From: Nephromyces sp. MM_2019
Taxonomy: Eukaryota > Apicomplexa > Aconoidasida > Nephromycida
Direction of reading: 5' to 3'
Assembly (NCBI GenBank): GCA_015657535.1
Contig: JADHZB010001445.1
Coordinates: 3,567-67,566, forward strand
Length of the DNA: 64,000 bases
Made by a program: the position numbers and the translations under genes. A model generated the notes under the pieces. That model saw nothing but the letters and a program-made list of their open reading frames with translations, searched no databases and was not told the origin of the DNA. Shown piece after piece: positions 1-12,641 of the stretch; positions within the stretch are counted from its first letter, which is position 1; each line of letters starts with the position of its first letter.

Positions 1-3000
1 AACACAACAACACACAAAAACACTTTTTTAGTTTTAACTAGTACCGCTGGAGTTGAAAGCATGCTAAGCGACCATTGGCATAGTCTTCCATTAGTATCCA
101 AGCTCACGAGGTTATTCGCATGTTGTGTGCCGACTATTTCTGCAGCGAATACCTGAGAATTTTATTGAAAAACCTCCAGGAACAAGTCAACAAGTGTCAG
201 TATGGACCCCAGGTAGTGCGCGTGGGTCAGTATGTGTGTGTGGGTTAGGGTGTAAATAGATTAGTGTATGCGTCAGTGAGTGCTGCGTGTGTGGTGTCAG
301 TGACATGGCATCGTCATTAACTCTAACAATTCATAGAAAAACAGCAAAAGAAAATACAAAAAACAGCGAAAAAAATACTGGAAACTAGTGAGAAAAACAG
401 GACAAAAATAGCAAAAAAGCAGAGAACAAGGCAGCAAAAATAAGGCGAAAAAACCACATTCCATAGTTACAAAGGAAGCCCAGAAACCAAAGGACAAGGA
501 TCCGGAAGAGAGAAGGAAAAACTAGAAATATAAGAAGAGTGCAGGGACGATACAGCTAGTTGCTTTTCACCTACATTCTTTAAGAAAATGTTAACAAAAA
601 ATGATGTTTGCGTTATACAGCAAAGCCTTTCGAGCCAGAATAAATAGTCTCTTACCGGATGAGAGTGCCCCTTGGAGGAAAAAGGAGTCCTTTGAACCGG
701 TTTAGACTGCGATAGTTTTGATTATTGAAGATATGCGATAAGCTATTCAAAACGAATAAACTGGAAGATGAAATTCTCGTAAAAATCTCAGTAAACTCAA
801 AAAATTGAATAAAGCTTGATGATAATACTTGAGGCACAGGCATATTGTGATTCTAGCTCCTCTTAGGCAGCAAAAATTTACAGAGCATTCACACACACAT
901 ACACATACATAGGTTTAATTAAGCCCATGTAAACTGAAACCAGCTTGTGCGTACACCGAAAACTTCATTCGCCTACCCTGGCTCTAGTATCCCATACGAC
1001 AATGCCTCCTGTGAAAGTGCCTGATATATAAGCAAGAGAAGCAGTGAAAGACAGCACAGCCGAGAAGTTTCTGCCATTTTCATCCTCATCTTCTCACTTT
1101 ATGCGTAAAACTTGTCAATTTTTCAAGTATATTTTATCGCTTTTACTTACACAGATGGAGAGCAATCTTCTGATACTCAAACACCCCAAATATATATAAG
1201 CTTTACTGCATTGTGCGTGCGAGACAAATCCTCAAAACACACCTAAAATCGCTCAATCAACCATAAAGACAACGAAACAGCACACCAAAGAAACGGAAAC
1301 GAAATCAAATTCTGCAAATGCAAGAATAAACAGCAAATATCTAGACAAAGAGGACGCAGTAAACGAACAAGAAACAACAGAATATGCTTCATACCTAAAT
1401 AGTGGTATATAGAACACCTTTTAAATCTAAATAATGCAACCTCGCGCACACATCTTTACCGAGCATGCAATACCAAGCGAAAAAAATGATGATTTTAGCG
1501 ACTTATAGCTGCCTAAACTCCACCGAGAGAGAATTTTGTTTTTTGCCCTTTTCTGTTTAACAATATCTAAGGGCAATACAAATGTACAGAGGGCAGCTAG
1601 AGAGCTGCTTAGCTCCTTAACTAAACACAAAGCCAAGACAGCAAGTAAATTGACATATTCCTAATGCAGAATGCTTTGAATTCCATGAGTATACTCTAGG
1701 CCATTCAGAAAATAATGATGTGCCACCTCAAAGCATAAAGCATCCTTTTTTGTGCAGATATCGAGGTGTACATACACTCATCCCTCCAAAATATTCTATA
1801 TTTTGCATTTTTCTTTACTTTCTTTTTTGCTTCAACCAGCCGAAATAAGCCTGAAGCAACAAATAAAAGGCTTTACAAGCAAAAAAACATCAAATGTTTA
1901 GTTTATATTAAGCACTTACCACCAATAATGAGATTTGGATGGAATTTGTTGAACAAAGTGCAACACACTGCAGACTGTAGATAGAAAACAAAGAGTTTTG
2001 CAAGGCAAACTATGAAATTTAAGCAAAAAACTTTGGCTTAAAGACAGAAAATTCGGTTGAATCCTAAACTTTAAATAATCAAAAATAGCAGGCTCTACAC
2101 ACACAACAATCCGTCAATAAGAAAGCTTCATGCATAAAAATCAGCAAATAAAAACCACTCCACTCACACCAAATAAAACGAAAAAAACCACTCCACACAC
2201 GGCTTCAATACTAGAAACTTCCAACGAGTGAACCTTCCAAAATAGATCCACTGAAGTAGTCTATCATGCTATTGTTGCTATTGATCTCTAGTTCCAAATT
2301 TCCAAGAATTTATAGACTTTGATACTTATAAAAGATTCTCAAAGAGCAAATTTCTCAGATCAGCAGATCTTACTCCTCTTTTTGTAAATTCCTCCTTTAA
2401 ACTACATTTAAACATTTTTTCGTCTTTTTTTAAAAGCTTATTTGCTCTTTTTAACTTAAAAAGCAGCAGCTTGAATATACTATTTCCATCCAAAAAATGG
2501 ATTAAAACAACTTAAAAAACAGTTTTTTTCCCAGTTTCAATCAAAACTTATTTCACACACACCCAAAGTGATGAGAAAACTTATAGGAGCTAAGTATCAA
2601 AGAGTGAAAAAACAGCAGCATTTTGACGCTGAATACGATATCTGAAAAAAAACTTTGTTAAATTTATTGACGAATTAATAAAAGACATAAAATTAAAGGG
2701 AAAATTGAGGTTTTCAGTGTCAGAATTTTCAAGGATGCCATAGCAAAACTTCAATCTCCCTATAATCACATCATCTTTAGTAGCGAATATCACTCACTTA
2801 AATATCCTCAAACAAACGTACGAAAGACACTCCAAAAACACTGCTTATAGGCAGCGAAAAAGACTCTCTTTTCTAGGCAGTTTTTTCCATTTTTCATACT
2901 TTTTTCTCTAAATTAAGCCTTTTTAAACATATATAGCCTAGCGATTAGATGAATTTTTAATAGAAACCATATTACAACAAGTGCTAAACGCACGCACACA

Positions 3001-6000
3001 TATATTCTAGCAATAAACTAGTTTTTAATAAACCCAACATTATTTACGGGTAAAACTAGAGATTAACCAGGTTTTTACCCTTGTTAGTAATACTCAAGGA
3101 GGTAATATGAAACTAGGCGAATTATTTGCATACTCATACTGCTATAACATTACTATCAAATGCTGAGATGCAACAGAAATTCGCATCTCAAAAGCGAATC
3201 TTCTAGCTTTTTGGGAGAAGATCCTACGGTATGATTGACACACACTACACTCCATTTATAGTAGATGGAAGTTACTACGCCTACCCAACTATATTCTTTA
3301 GAAGCTACTCATTACTTGCGAGTGATTTTCTAAAGGATTTTTCCTCGAAATTTTTTTCATTAGTATCCAAAGGCCTTTAATGCTATCAACTTTAAAACTG
3401 CCTTGAACGCCACTTGCTACTAGAATTCTTAAAATGGCAAACTATTAAAGCCTCGATTTCGAAGTTTAAATTCTTCTCGATATTATGTATATATTGGTAA
3501 TTCCTAGTGTGTTTAAAGCAATTTTTTTTAGATTTCATACCTATTTCTATACTAATTTTAGGCCTTTTAATCTCAGTACAAAGTAAGATTTTATCGGAGA
3601 CTTTTTCAGCTTTAAAATATCTCAAAAACACGATGCGAATCAACGTGTTTTTCCACAGTTTAAACCACTGAAATTCTAAAACACATGTGTGGGCAATATC
3701 GTGAGTATCTTCTAGTAAAATAACTACCAGCAATAGTAGCGATAACTGGGAAATGAGATTTTAACAATTTTTAGATAAGTTTATCCACTCGTTGAGAGTC
3801 CTCGAGGTAGGCAAAACTCCTGAATTGCTTTATTTTACCTGATAGGTTAAGCTGTATTCCGGCCTTTGCGTCATCGTTACATTCCACACCTTGAAAAATT
3901 GGAGGAATCAAAATTTCAAGTTTTGAAAAAACTCCAGCTTCAAAAAATAGAGGGTTTTTGGTCAAACACAGAGTTTAATGAGAAGCAAACAAGACTCCAA
4001 AAGCGAGGGTGTGTGCAAAACAAAAACATTGAGTACTAAGAGGAAGCAGAAAGTTGCGAAAAATGAAGGGAAAACTACGTTGGGAGAAGTTTTTTTTTAA
4101 ATATCACCAATACATATAACTTATCGAAATCGGCAATTACTAGGTTTATAATATCAACCTTGGCAACCGAAATACATTATGAAAAGGTAGAAAAATCAGA
4201 CTTTTGGTGGTGAATTTCACAAGAAGGGATATATATATATATTAAGAGGAGGGAAACTGCAGAGGAAAATTGCAAAAATTTTGAAACTTTCTGAAATTTC
4301 TTATCAAACAAACCAAAATCTTCTCCATTTTTTTTGGGCGTTAAACATCTACAAAACGAATGTATACAAAATACCTTCTTTATTCAGTAGAAAAAATGAA
4401 GTAAGAAAAGCTTTAGTCTATATATAGAGTGAACCTAAAATCTACATAATAAATACATGCTCTTTTATGGGCTCCCCTTTAACACTTTCTATAATATTTC
4501 TTTACTTCTGTGCTTATTCTAACACAAATAATTATCCCTATCTTCCTTCACTGTTTTTTCCACGGCTATTATTGCTTTCTCGTAGCTTTCGTACATCATT
4601 TTTTCTCTTTTTTTTTTTTTTTTTTCTAAAATCTACATCTTCAATTTTTGCTAAAATTTGATCGATTCTGCTGATAAATGTTACCTCTTTTTCCCCAAAT
4701 TCTATCATTTCTGCTGATGAATTTCATCTCTTTTTTCATAACTTCATCTCATCCACTCCACTTTCATCTTGTGCACCATACAACGTAGAATATTGNAAAA
4801 AAAAAAAAAAACACCAAAAAAACACCTTCAGTGCGAGAAATACACACGCCTAAATGATTCTAATCAAACTTTTGATTAGCGACAAATACTTACCAAAACA
4901 TCAAGTCAAAAAAAAAAACCAAATTTACGCAACTTCACGCAAAATTTGCAGGTTTTCCTCGCAAATTCACAGAAAAAAATAGCGTTTAAAGAGCAGATAA
5001 ACAAAAGATGCGTAAATTACGATTTTCACAAATTTAAATACTTGCAGAGAGAACTATGGATTAAGCAAAAAAAGCATATTTTGCAGACAAAAATCACGAT
5101 AAGGAGGGAACTAGGCTGCTTTTTGCATGCTATGGATTCAGTGAAGAGTGTACTCGTATACGCTTCCCAACTATAAAATACAGAAATATCGTCCATTTGC
5201 ACGCAAATACCAAATTGACTCTAAAAAAAATATACGAGAAAACATGCCAAAATCTTTATACGAACATCAATAAAAACCGTGAAAAATCCAGTTTTTTCCA
5301 GATTTTTCTTCACTCTGAAAACCCTGAATTCCATCGATTAAACTACACTCCTTTTCACATCAAAAACTGCTTCCAAATAGCCCAAAAAAACTGGTTAAAT
5401 TCATAAAAATTTCCAATCAAATACATTCAAAATCACCTACAAGGCATTCAAAGGGAAATATCCCACAAACAATCTATCAACAAAGTGGCAACAAATATTC
5501 TAAAAAGGTGTGGAATTGCCAGCACTCAACTTTCCACATACAATGCTTGAACATTTTGATCAAGGCTGATATGTTCTGAGAGAACTTTTTGATGTGTGCG
5601 TTCCAAAAAAAAAACTCGAAAAAAGAGTAAAAGCACACACCACAGAATAATATCTTAGCTACAGCCCCTATAAAAAATTTATGCTTACCAGAACACATCC
5701 ATCCGGCTCACTCAATGATAAATTATCAGACTTGCCGTAAGAGGCAACGAAAAGCTCATTGAAAGTTGGTGAGGCTCTTACATCAGTAACAGGCCTTCCC
5801 TCAGAACATTGAGGGTCAAAGTACGAGCCCATAAACTTGAGTTTCTCCACATTGTAGCTACAAAGGAAATGATATTTTCAAAGGTGAAGATTCCAAAGTA
5901 TAAAGTCGAAAAAAAAAACTTTCTAAGGATAAGCGATTGCTTTACCCTATAATGGGCACCTAGAGCTGCATGGCAAAATGAGATACTGGTAAGAACCGCT

Positions 6001-9000
6001 AGGAGCTCTTCTTATAAAGAAAGTATACTAGTAGGAAGTGCAGTTATCTAATCTCACACACACACGCTGTGATACTAGTGAGAACTGCTATAAACTTATC
6101 TCACACACTAGCCTTTAACGACTTCACAATTCTTCCAAATATATCCAAAAATCGAACCTCTTCATCCCTCCCATCCCCACTTAACTAGAATAATATAATG
6201 ACGGATAAAAATTAGTTTGAATAATTCATGAAAATCATATCTTTAATTGGTATAATACCTTCGGTTATTACAATTACTAATTTAATAGCGTTCTATTGAT
6301 ACATTTTTCTAGTGTATGTACACCCAAAACTCCAATAAGACTGCCTCAAAATTAACAAGGAGATAATCAAAATAGTGCTGAGGCTTACCTATCCTGCTCA
6401 TCATCTGCAGTTCCAGAGTAATCTGCTGCTATATCCATTATTTCCGAGGCCCCTAAAGCTCGTTCAACCTTTCGATAGGCAGAGTATGAACATGTGAAGA
6501 AGTTTGAGAATACATTTTCGCACCCACAGAAATACCAGGCCATCTTTTAAAGCTAAATATAATTTCTAATATTACTGGGTTTCCAAGTCTTAACAGATTT
6601 ATGTGGAATCTTTACAAAGAGGCACAGATTTAACAGACAATACACATGACAAACCGCACAAACACACACACACAATACACATCACACACGAAACCCAAAC
6701 GCAAAGCGAGAAGCCATACTGTTCCTCACTCGTAGCCGTATATACAAAGTAAAAACTTAAATTCGTTTCTCACATACTATTTAAGAGCCTACAACTTTCT
6801 TTGAAAGCATATGAGTGTGTGTGTGTGTGTAGCTGAAATGTCAGCTCAACGGCTAGTTGAAACGACTAGCTTTAACGTAGGCTATCTTTTTACTCTGATT
6901 TTCATATCGTTGCGATCAAAGATGATATCTTAATACTTGAAGCTCACACACACAGTAAAACCTCAAGAAATCTTGAATAAAGATCAACTAGAGCAAGCTG
7001 ACTGATTCCTAAACAAAATTTTTGAGAGAGATAAAGGAGAAGGAATTTTATTATCTAGAAGTGATTCTCTGAAAATATCCTACAAGAAAATCCGGTTTTA
7101 CTTGGAAAAAGTTTCTTACCAGCTTTGTACTTTCCATGAAAAAGCCAAGAAACTCTGGGCTTTGCACAATGCTCTTTTTTTCCTCATCCGTTAAGAGCTT
7201 TTCTGCAGAAGAATATCATATTTCAAATTGAAGAATTTCTTTAAATATCCAAGCGAATAACTTCAAATTTGCATCAAAAATTGAAGACAAACGCACACAA
7301 GCAAGCATATATGTATACAAATCGTCCAACACTACAACTTTTTCACCAGTGAGCTCATCAAATCGGGAATATGTGCATTGTAGCTGTGCGAAGTAGCTAT
7401 TAGCAGCTTCGAAATCATCTAGCATACTCTAAGCTGCTGCTGCCATTTAAAGGAGTTCACATAGCATGAAAGCCACCTGGTAAAATTTCAAAAATTATTG
7501 TTTTTCAAGGCCTTTTTTCCTAATAGATTTTTCGCTACAAGGAGCATATTCCTCTATTTTATAGTTATTCTTCTTCTTCTTCTTCACAGATCCCCTAAAA
7601 AATAAAACTTTCATCAAAACAGCGAAAACAATATAAAAATACTCCGTTTTTCCCACTGCAAAAAACTAAAAGAAAAAATGATCAAACAAGAACTTCAAGC
7701 GTCTGTACATACACTAGGAAATTCTCGGCATCTTAACGAAATTATCAGCAAAAATCCAAAGAAAATGAGGTTTCAAAAAAAAAAAATCAATCAACTTTAT
7801 AAAGATTTTTTTCGCGAATTTTTCATGGAAGGTTTTGTGCATTTTATCTTTACTTTTAATGCTTGAAGGGGTATTATTTACATCAATACATTTTAGTTCA
7901 ATCCTCTGCCAACCTTCGTTAGGATGAAATCTTATGAGAATGCTAGTACTATACAAATCGCAAGTATTGCTAGGTAATTTCAATTTTAAGCGAAAATTAC
8001 AAAAAAACAAAGTTTAGAATAGATTGAGCAAATTATCTGAAAGGCAGTGATCTAGGATATTTCAGTATAAAAAAGGTAAATATTCATAAGCACACTAAAA
8101 AAATAAAAACTTCAGAAATAAATCTTCAATTTGAAGAAGCAGCACACTTTAGTGGTGAATCTGGAAAAACCATCTTCAAATAAATCCAAAAAAACTATTT
8201 ATACTGCCATTTTGCATGCTACTGGGTAGAGCAAGAGAAATTTACTTGGATATGTGTGTGCGTGTGTGTTACAATACAGAATCCCATTAACAAAAATCTG
8301 CAAAATCTCCTATTATTCACCCTAAATTGCCGATAAAGCATTTTTACATGAACTTGCGAGTAGCGAGATTATCCAATATACTTTTAACACGTATAAAGTG
8401 GCTTTTATATAATGAAATTTTATAAAAATCAGAGTAAAAGCTGCGACGCACTGATTTCTTTCGGAGTCGCTTCAGCCTCATCTTCCTGTGATAAAATGCC
8501 TCCAGAAGATACCGGTCCAAGCTTCGTTTCATCACTTTTATCCGCTCCTTTTGATGCTTCTAAAGGTTTCGTTGGGAACTAAAAGCAAGCAAAATTCAGG
8601 TGAAAAAGAGTCATATACATCTATTCGAGTGCGCACCCAGAACACTAGAGGCAGAAAGTTATTCTTATGCGACGAATCGTATCAGTGCGTGAGATTCGAG
8701 TCAAGGAAGACAGCACACTCTTTGAGCGCAGTAAATTTCAGGTATTTTCCCTTTAAAAAACTTCAAATAAACCAATCTTTTATGCTTTGAAATTTCAAGC
8801 GTAATTTCAAGATATTCACACACAGCAGCTTCGTATAACTTACTCATTGAAACGAAGAAAACGTTCGGATAATTCCCATAAAAAAAAGAGCGCGATTCAA
8901 CACTTTGGACAGAATTTTCACATCTTTAATTCTATTATATATGCATATTCAATCAATCTTTAAATCTGGAGAAAGGAGCGAATTTTAGTAATATTTTCAG

Positions 9001-12000
9001 CGTGAAATCATGAGAACATCTTCAACAACTTATACGCAATGAAAGAGTCTTCAACTTGCTAAGGACTTAAAAGTAATTATTAGCCAGAGGAATGCAAAGC
9101 TAAAATCCGGAAAAAAACCAGATATATCTCCTCCAAAAATGCCACCAAAAGCATGAAGAAGCTCATCACATCATTATCTATAAATCTCACCAAATTACTT
9201 CAAACTTCGTCTTCAACGCTCAAGGCATCAAAAATGAATATTTTAAATAATATTCAATATAAGAGCAGGATGCACGCAGTATAATACTACTCATCAAAAC
9301 CCACCCACCTGGCTTCTGCTGCCATCATTGTCCTCAAAAGCAGATATTCTATGCTCATATTCATCCTCTTCATCAGCGGCTTGCTCATTGGAAGGAATCT
9401 CCAATAAATCGCTCATATCTACTTGTATAGATTTATCAAACTTTTCTAAATTCTAAAGCAATTGAGGGTATTTTTTTTTTAATTTAACTCATTATTTCTA
9501 TTATTATTGGAATTCAAGCGTGCATCATAGCAGCTTATTACTCCAATTTATATCAATGAAGAATAAAGCGCTGAATTTTGGGAAAGAACCATGAAAACTC
9601 GCCACAAGGCCGTGATAACGCAGTATAAATATCACAAAACGATTAGCACACAATTTTTTTCGGGGAAAAAACCAATTAAATAGCAGATTAAACTACGTGT
9701 TCGTGTGTTGGTGTGTCTGTATCTTGTGTGTGTGTGTGTTTGTGCTTGTCTGTACGTGCATCTCGATATATACTTAAGTAATTCTTCAAAAACGGCATAC
9801 TCAAATTACTAAAAAAGTTTGATCTTCATCGTGATAAAAAATCAGTTTGCAGCTTGAATCTGAAAATGCTTCTTCTGAAGTAAATTATCCAAAATAGGCC
9901 TTTCAAAATGTTGCTATTAACACACAACCCCATGATTTTAGGCACACAATGCAAACCTTTTAAGTATTTTCGTTTTCTCTCGTAGTAAGCGACTGATAAA
10001 GCACAAAACATCGCTTAAAACTATATTCAAGCTAACTTGGGTATGCACCTAATCAGATCAATACGAGCATTCCCAGTACTTGGAAAAAAAAGCCATATAT
10101 ATAGCAAAAACAATTCAACCTCAAGCAACACATAGAATGATAATTTACTCAATATAAAGAAGAAATTTCTCCCCAGAGATAATTTCATTTGAATTCCATT
10201 GCCGAAATGATGATACCTTTGCAGAGACTGAAGTGGCCACATTAGAAGCCTTTTGCAGTTTAAAAGCCACAGGCACACTGAAGGAATATATTAGCAGAAA
10301 AGAGCAGATTGGCAGAGTGTACGTACACTTGACTCAATCTACCATTGATGAAATTATTATCAGGAGAATGCTACAAAAAGCTCCATTTCTTGCCGCAGGA
10401 AGCTCCCATTTACTAGCAGAAGTGGAAGACATATCTAAACTTGAAAACCTTAATCAGGAGATTCTCAATAAGAGAGATTCTAGGTATTTTCCTACTTCTG
10501 GATCGAGGATTTCTTCAAAATGACGTACTTTTTCTCTCCTTATGTTAGTAAAAGCCTCTGAGTTATAAGGCTTAATCATCAGAAAGACTTTAAAAATTTT
10601 TGGGAGAAAGCTTGTTCTACTGCAAGCTAGATATTCTTAAAAATTACTCAGCTTATAAATAATTAAGAAGGTCAATCTCTTGACGAGTATCTGTATGAAC
10701 TCGGTTTTAGTGGCGATGGAAAAGTAAATTTTTTAACCACAAAGCACTAGTGTGCAAAGAGGAGAAAAATAGCGGCTGGCAAGTGTAGATACACTAAAAC
10801 ACTCATAAAAAAGAGAAAAAAACACACAAATCTACGAAAAAGATAAATCCTAAACCATATGAAGAAGAGGAGAACAAAAGCTACTGGCAAAGTAAATAGA
10901 GCCTAGAATGCTTCTAACCTAATGCTACCCTGCAAATTAAAAATTTAAAAAAAAATAAAACTTATTTGCTCACTCATAAGAAGGGCTGAGGTGATGCTGC
11001 TGCCCATCATGCTTCACCGAAATATCTCCAGCCTGTCTACTAATACTAGTCCTAGGGGATTCCTCAGGAGTAACATTAGGAGCAGCTACTTTATCTATTT
11101 TCCCAAGGACTTCATCCAATAAATCCTGCGTCTTCAACTAAAAAATTAAACGCAATTTATAAGAGTATTTTATAGCGTTAAAAAATTCATCCAAAAGATA
11201 AAAAGTGATAGTCTAAACCATTAAGCTTTAAAGGCTATAACAGCTTAACAGAGGCATTATTTTAAGATACACCCACAGAGGTACATTATTTTGCAATACA
11301 AACAGATGCCTCCCGTTCCAGTTGGCTTTGAATATAACAAATTTGAAGCAGCCACGTAGGCCTGCTTAAAGGATAAAACGCAAGGCTCCTGATCAGCATG
11401 AAAGTAGCAAAAAAGTTCTTTAAGCCTATAAACGTAGAGAATAACACGCAAATTCTAAATTTAGCCCTTTTTTTCCTTCAGACTCACACATCAAACTAAT
11501 ATAGCATACAACAGCCAACAAACCGCCAGCAAATAGTAAATATGAAATCTCCATCAAAATTAACAAAGAAAGATAAAAGCTTTACCCCCAGATTCAGTTT
11601 AAGTGGATACCTCTTTATGACGTGTACGTGGCTGCAAGCTTTACTTTTAACGAACTTTATATGTAATTTCATCAATTTTTTGCATAAAATCACCACAGCA
11701 GTCATCTTTTGAAAGCAATATTCACGACTAGATATACGTGCAGTGAAAATTATGAGTTTGAACTACTAAAGCTCGATAAAAATCAAAGCAAACACTAACC
11801 TGTGATTCGATGGGCTTTAAATTTTTCGCACCGGATGATGTAGTACTCATCTTTTCCACTTCATTTTTTATTCTTTCCAGCTCTTTCTGCTTCTCAATTA
11901 TCTTCTGCCTGCGCAATGCCCTAGCCTCCTCAATGGAAACATCTTTGCTAGAGGCTGAATCATTCATTTTTGCATAATCCGTGCCAATGGAAGGATCCCT

Positions 12001-12535
12001 TGAGTCCATTTTTTGGGGAGGAAACGCAATAAGCTGCCATAAAAACATCAAAAAGCTCATTATAGCATTTTTAAAATAGAGACACCACTGAAGTAATGAA
12101 ATAAATCGCCTAGTTACACCTTATAATCGCAAAAAGGGGCAGAAAAACAAAGGATATCGACCGTTTAACCAAGTTTGAAAACTGTCTAATAGCAGGCTTC
12201 CAAAATTTGTTTTTAAAGAGAAGAAAAGTGCAACTGTCTTACTTTCCGACTGAGAAATTAAATTTTCTCAGGACCGGAATTTTAAACTTTCTCGCAGCTA
12301 AAGAAATGAAGATATCTCCTTTTTCTCTATCAAAAAAGACTTGCAAAAAACCAATATAAAATCGTAAAAAATTCATTTATTCACTTTAAAAATTAAGGTT
12401 ACTCACTTGTTTTAAACTCTGAGATTTCGATTTTATACTGCTTCAATGAGGTTTATTTTCAATTTTTTTAGCTTAATATTGATTTCTGGGGGCCTTGCTT
12501 CAAGACATACTTACCACTAGTTCGTCGCGACTCAT
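1..12535 (-). CDS. DYNC1I: Cytoplasmic dynein intermediate chain, partial (runs off left edge)
   Basis: Scaffold subunit that links the dynein heavy chain to light chains and dynactin for minus-end transport. Exons on the minus strand: 12515-12535, 11800-12033, 10974-11137, 9309-9445, 8452-8578, 7120-7202, 6389-6468, 5689-5857, 3839-3889, 1920-1974, 977-1020, 656-706, 45-152. The start is MSRDELV, then a charged helical stretch (EEARALRRQKIIEKQKELER). A light-chain type motif DKSIQVD follows. Next come the family hallmarks: TDEEKKSIVQSPEF, VERALG, DYSG, LFVASYGK, EPDGCVL+VWN, FNKFHPNLIIGG, IVVWDTRAR, KPVQRTP and EIVGTQHANNLVSLDTNG, in the same order as animal intermediate chains. All splice phases close except between 10974 (phase 2) and 9445 (needs phase 1), so a small exon is probably missing. 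About 440 residues are present; the remaining WD repeats lie left of the window. Confidence 0.93.
10225..10483 (+). CDS. Candidate nested plus-strand exon inside dynein intron
   Basis: An 85-codon open stretch on the strand opposite to dynein, within the 1.5 kb intron between dynein exons 3 and 4. It is bounded by an acceptor (ctttgcag) and a donor (gtatttt). The product would be helical and charged (for example LLAEVEDISKLENLNQEILN). The antisense frames over the same interval contain stops, so it is not a missed dynein exon. No start, stop or partner exon was found. It may be part of a nested gene or a chance open frame. I recognise no family. Confidence 0.3.
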
Positions 12536-12641
12536 GCAACCTCGCTCTCACGCTCTCCTAAACCAGCAGTAAGTTTATATGCAGTTATTTAGTAGTGATC
12601 ACCTTTCAAATAAGGCAGATAATTTGCACTTAATATTACTC

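Noticed and set aside
5530..5625. A minus-strand frame reading FFFWNAHIKKF just 3' of the dynein exon ending EPDGCVL
   Set aside because: It mimics the expected VWN but needs a weak acceptor in a T run. The exon at 3839-3889 (VWNVTMTQRPEY) matches the family and phase far better.
6470..6545. 5' extension of the dynein DYSG exon (reading NVFSNFFTCS)
   Set aside because: The exon at 7120-7202 supplies this part of the protein and ends in phase 0, joining at 6468 (VERAL); the extension is intron.
7216..8010. Minus-strand frames of 69-98 codons at 7.2-8.0 kb
   Set aside because: They lie in dynein introns, have no matching phase, and the dynein exons on either side join without them.
1..12535. 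(CA)n and (TG)n tracts as a strand-specific intron signal
   Set aside because: Both orientations occur inside the single dynein gene (for example CA at 6658, TG at 6812 and 9725), so orientation does not follow transcription.
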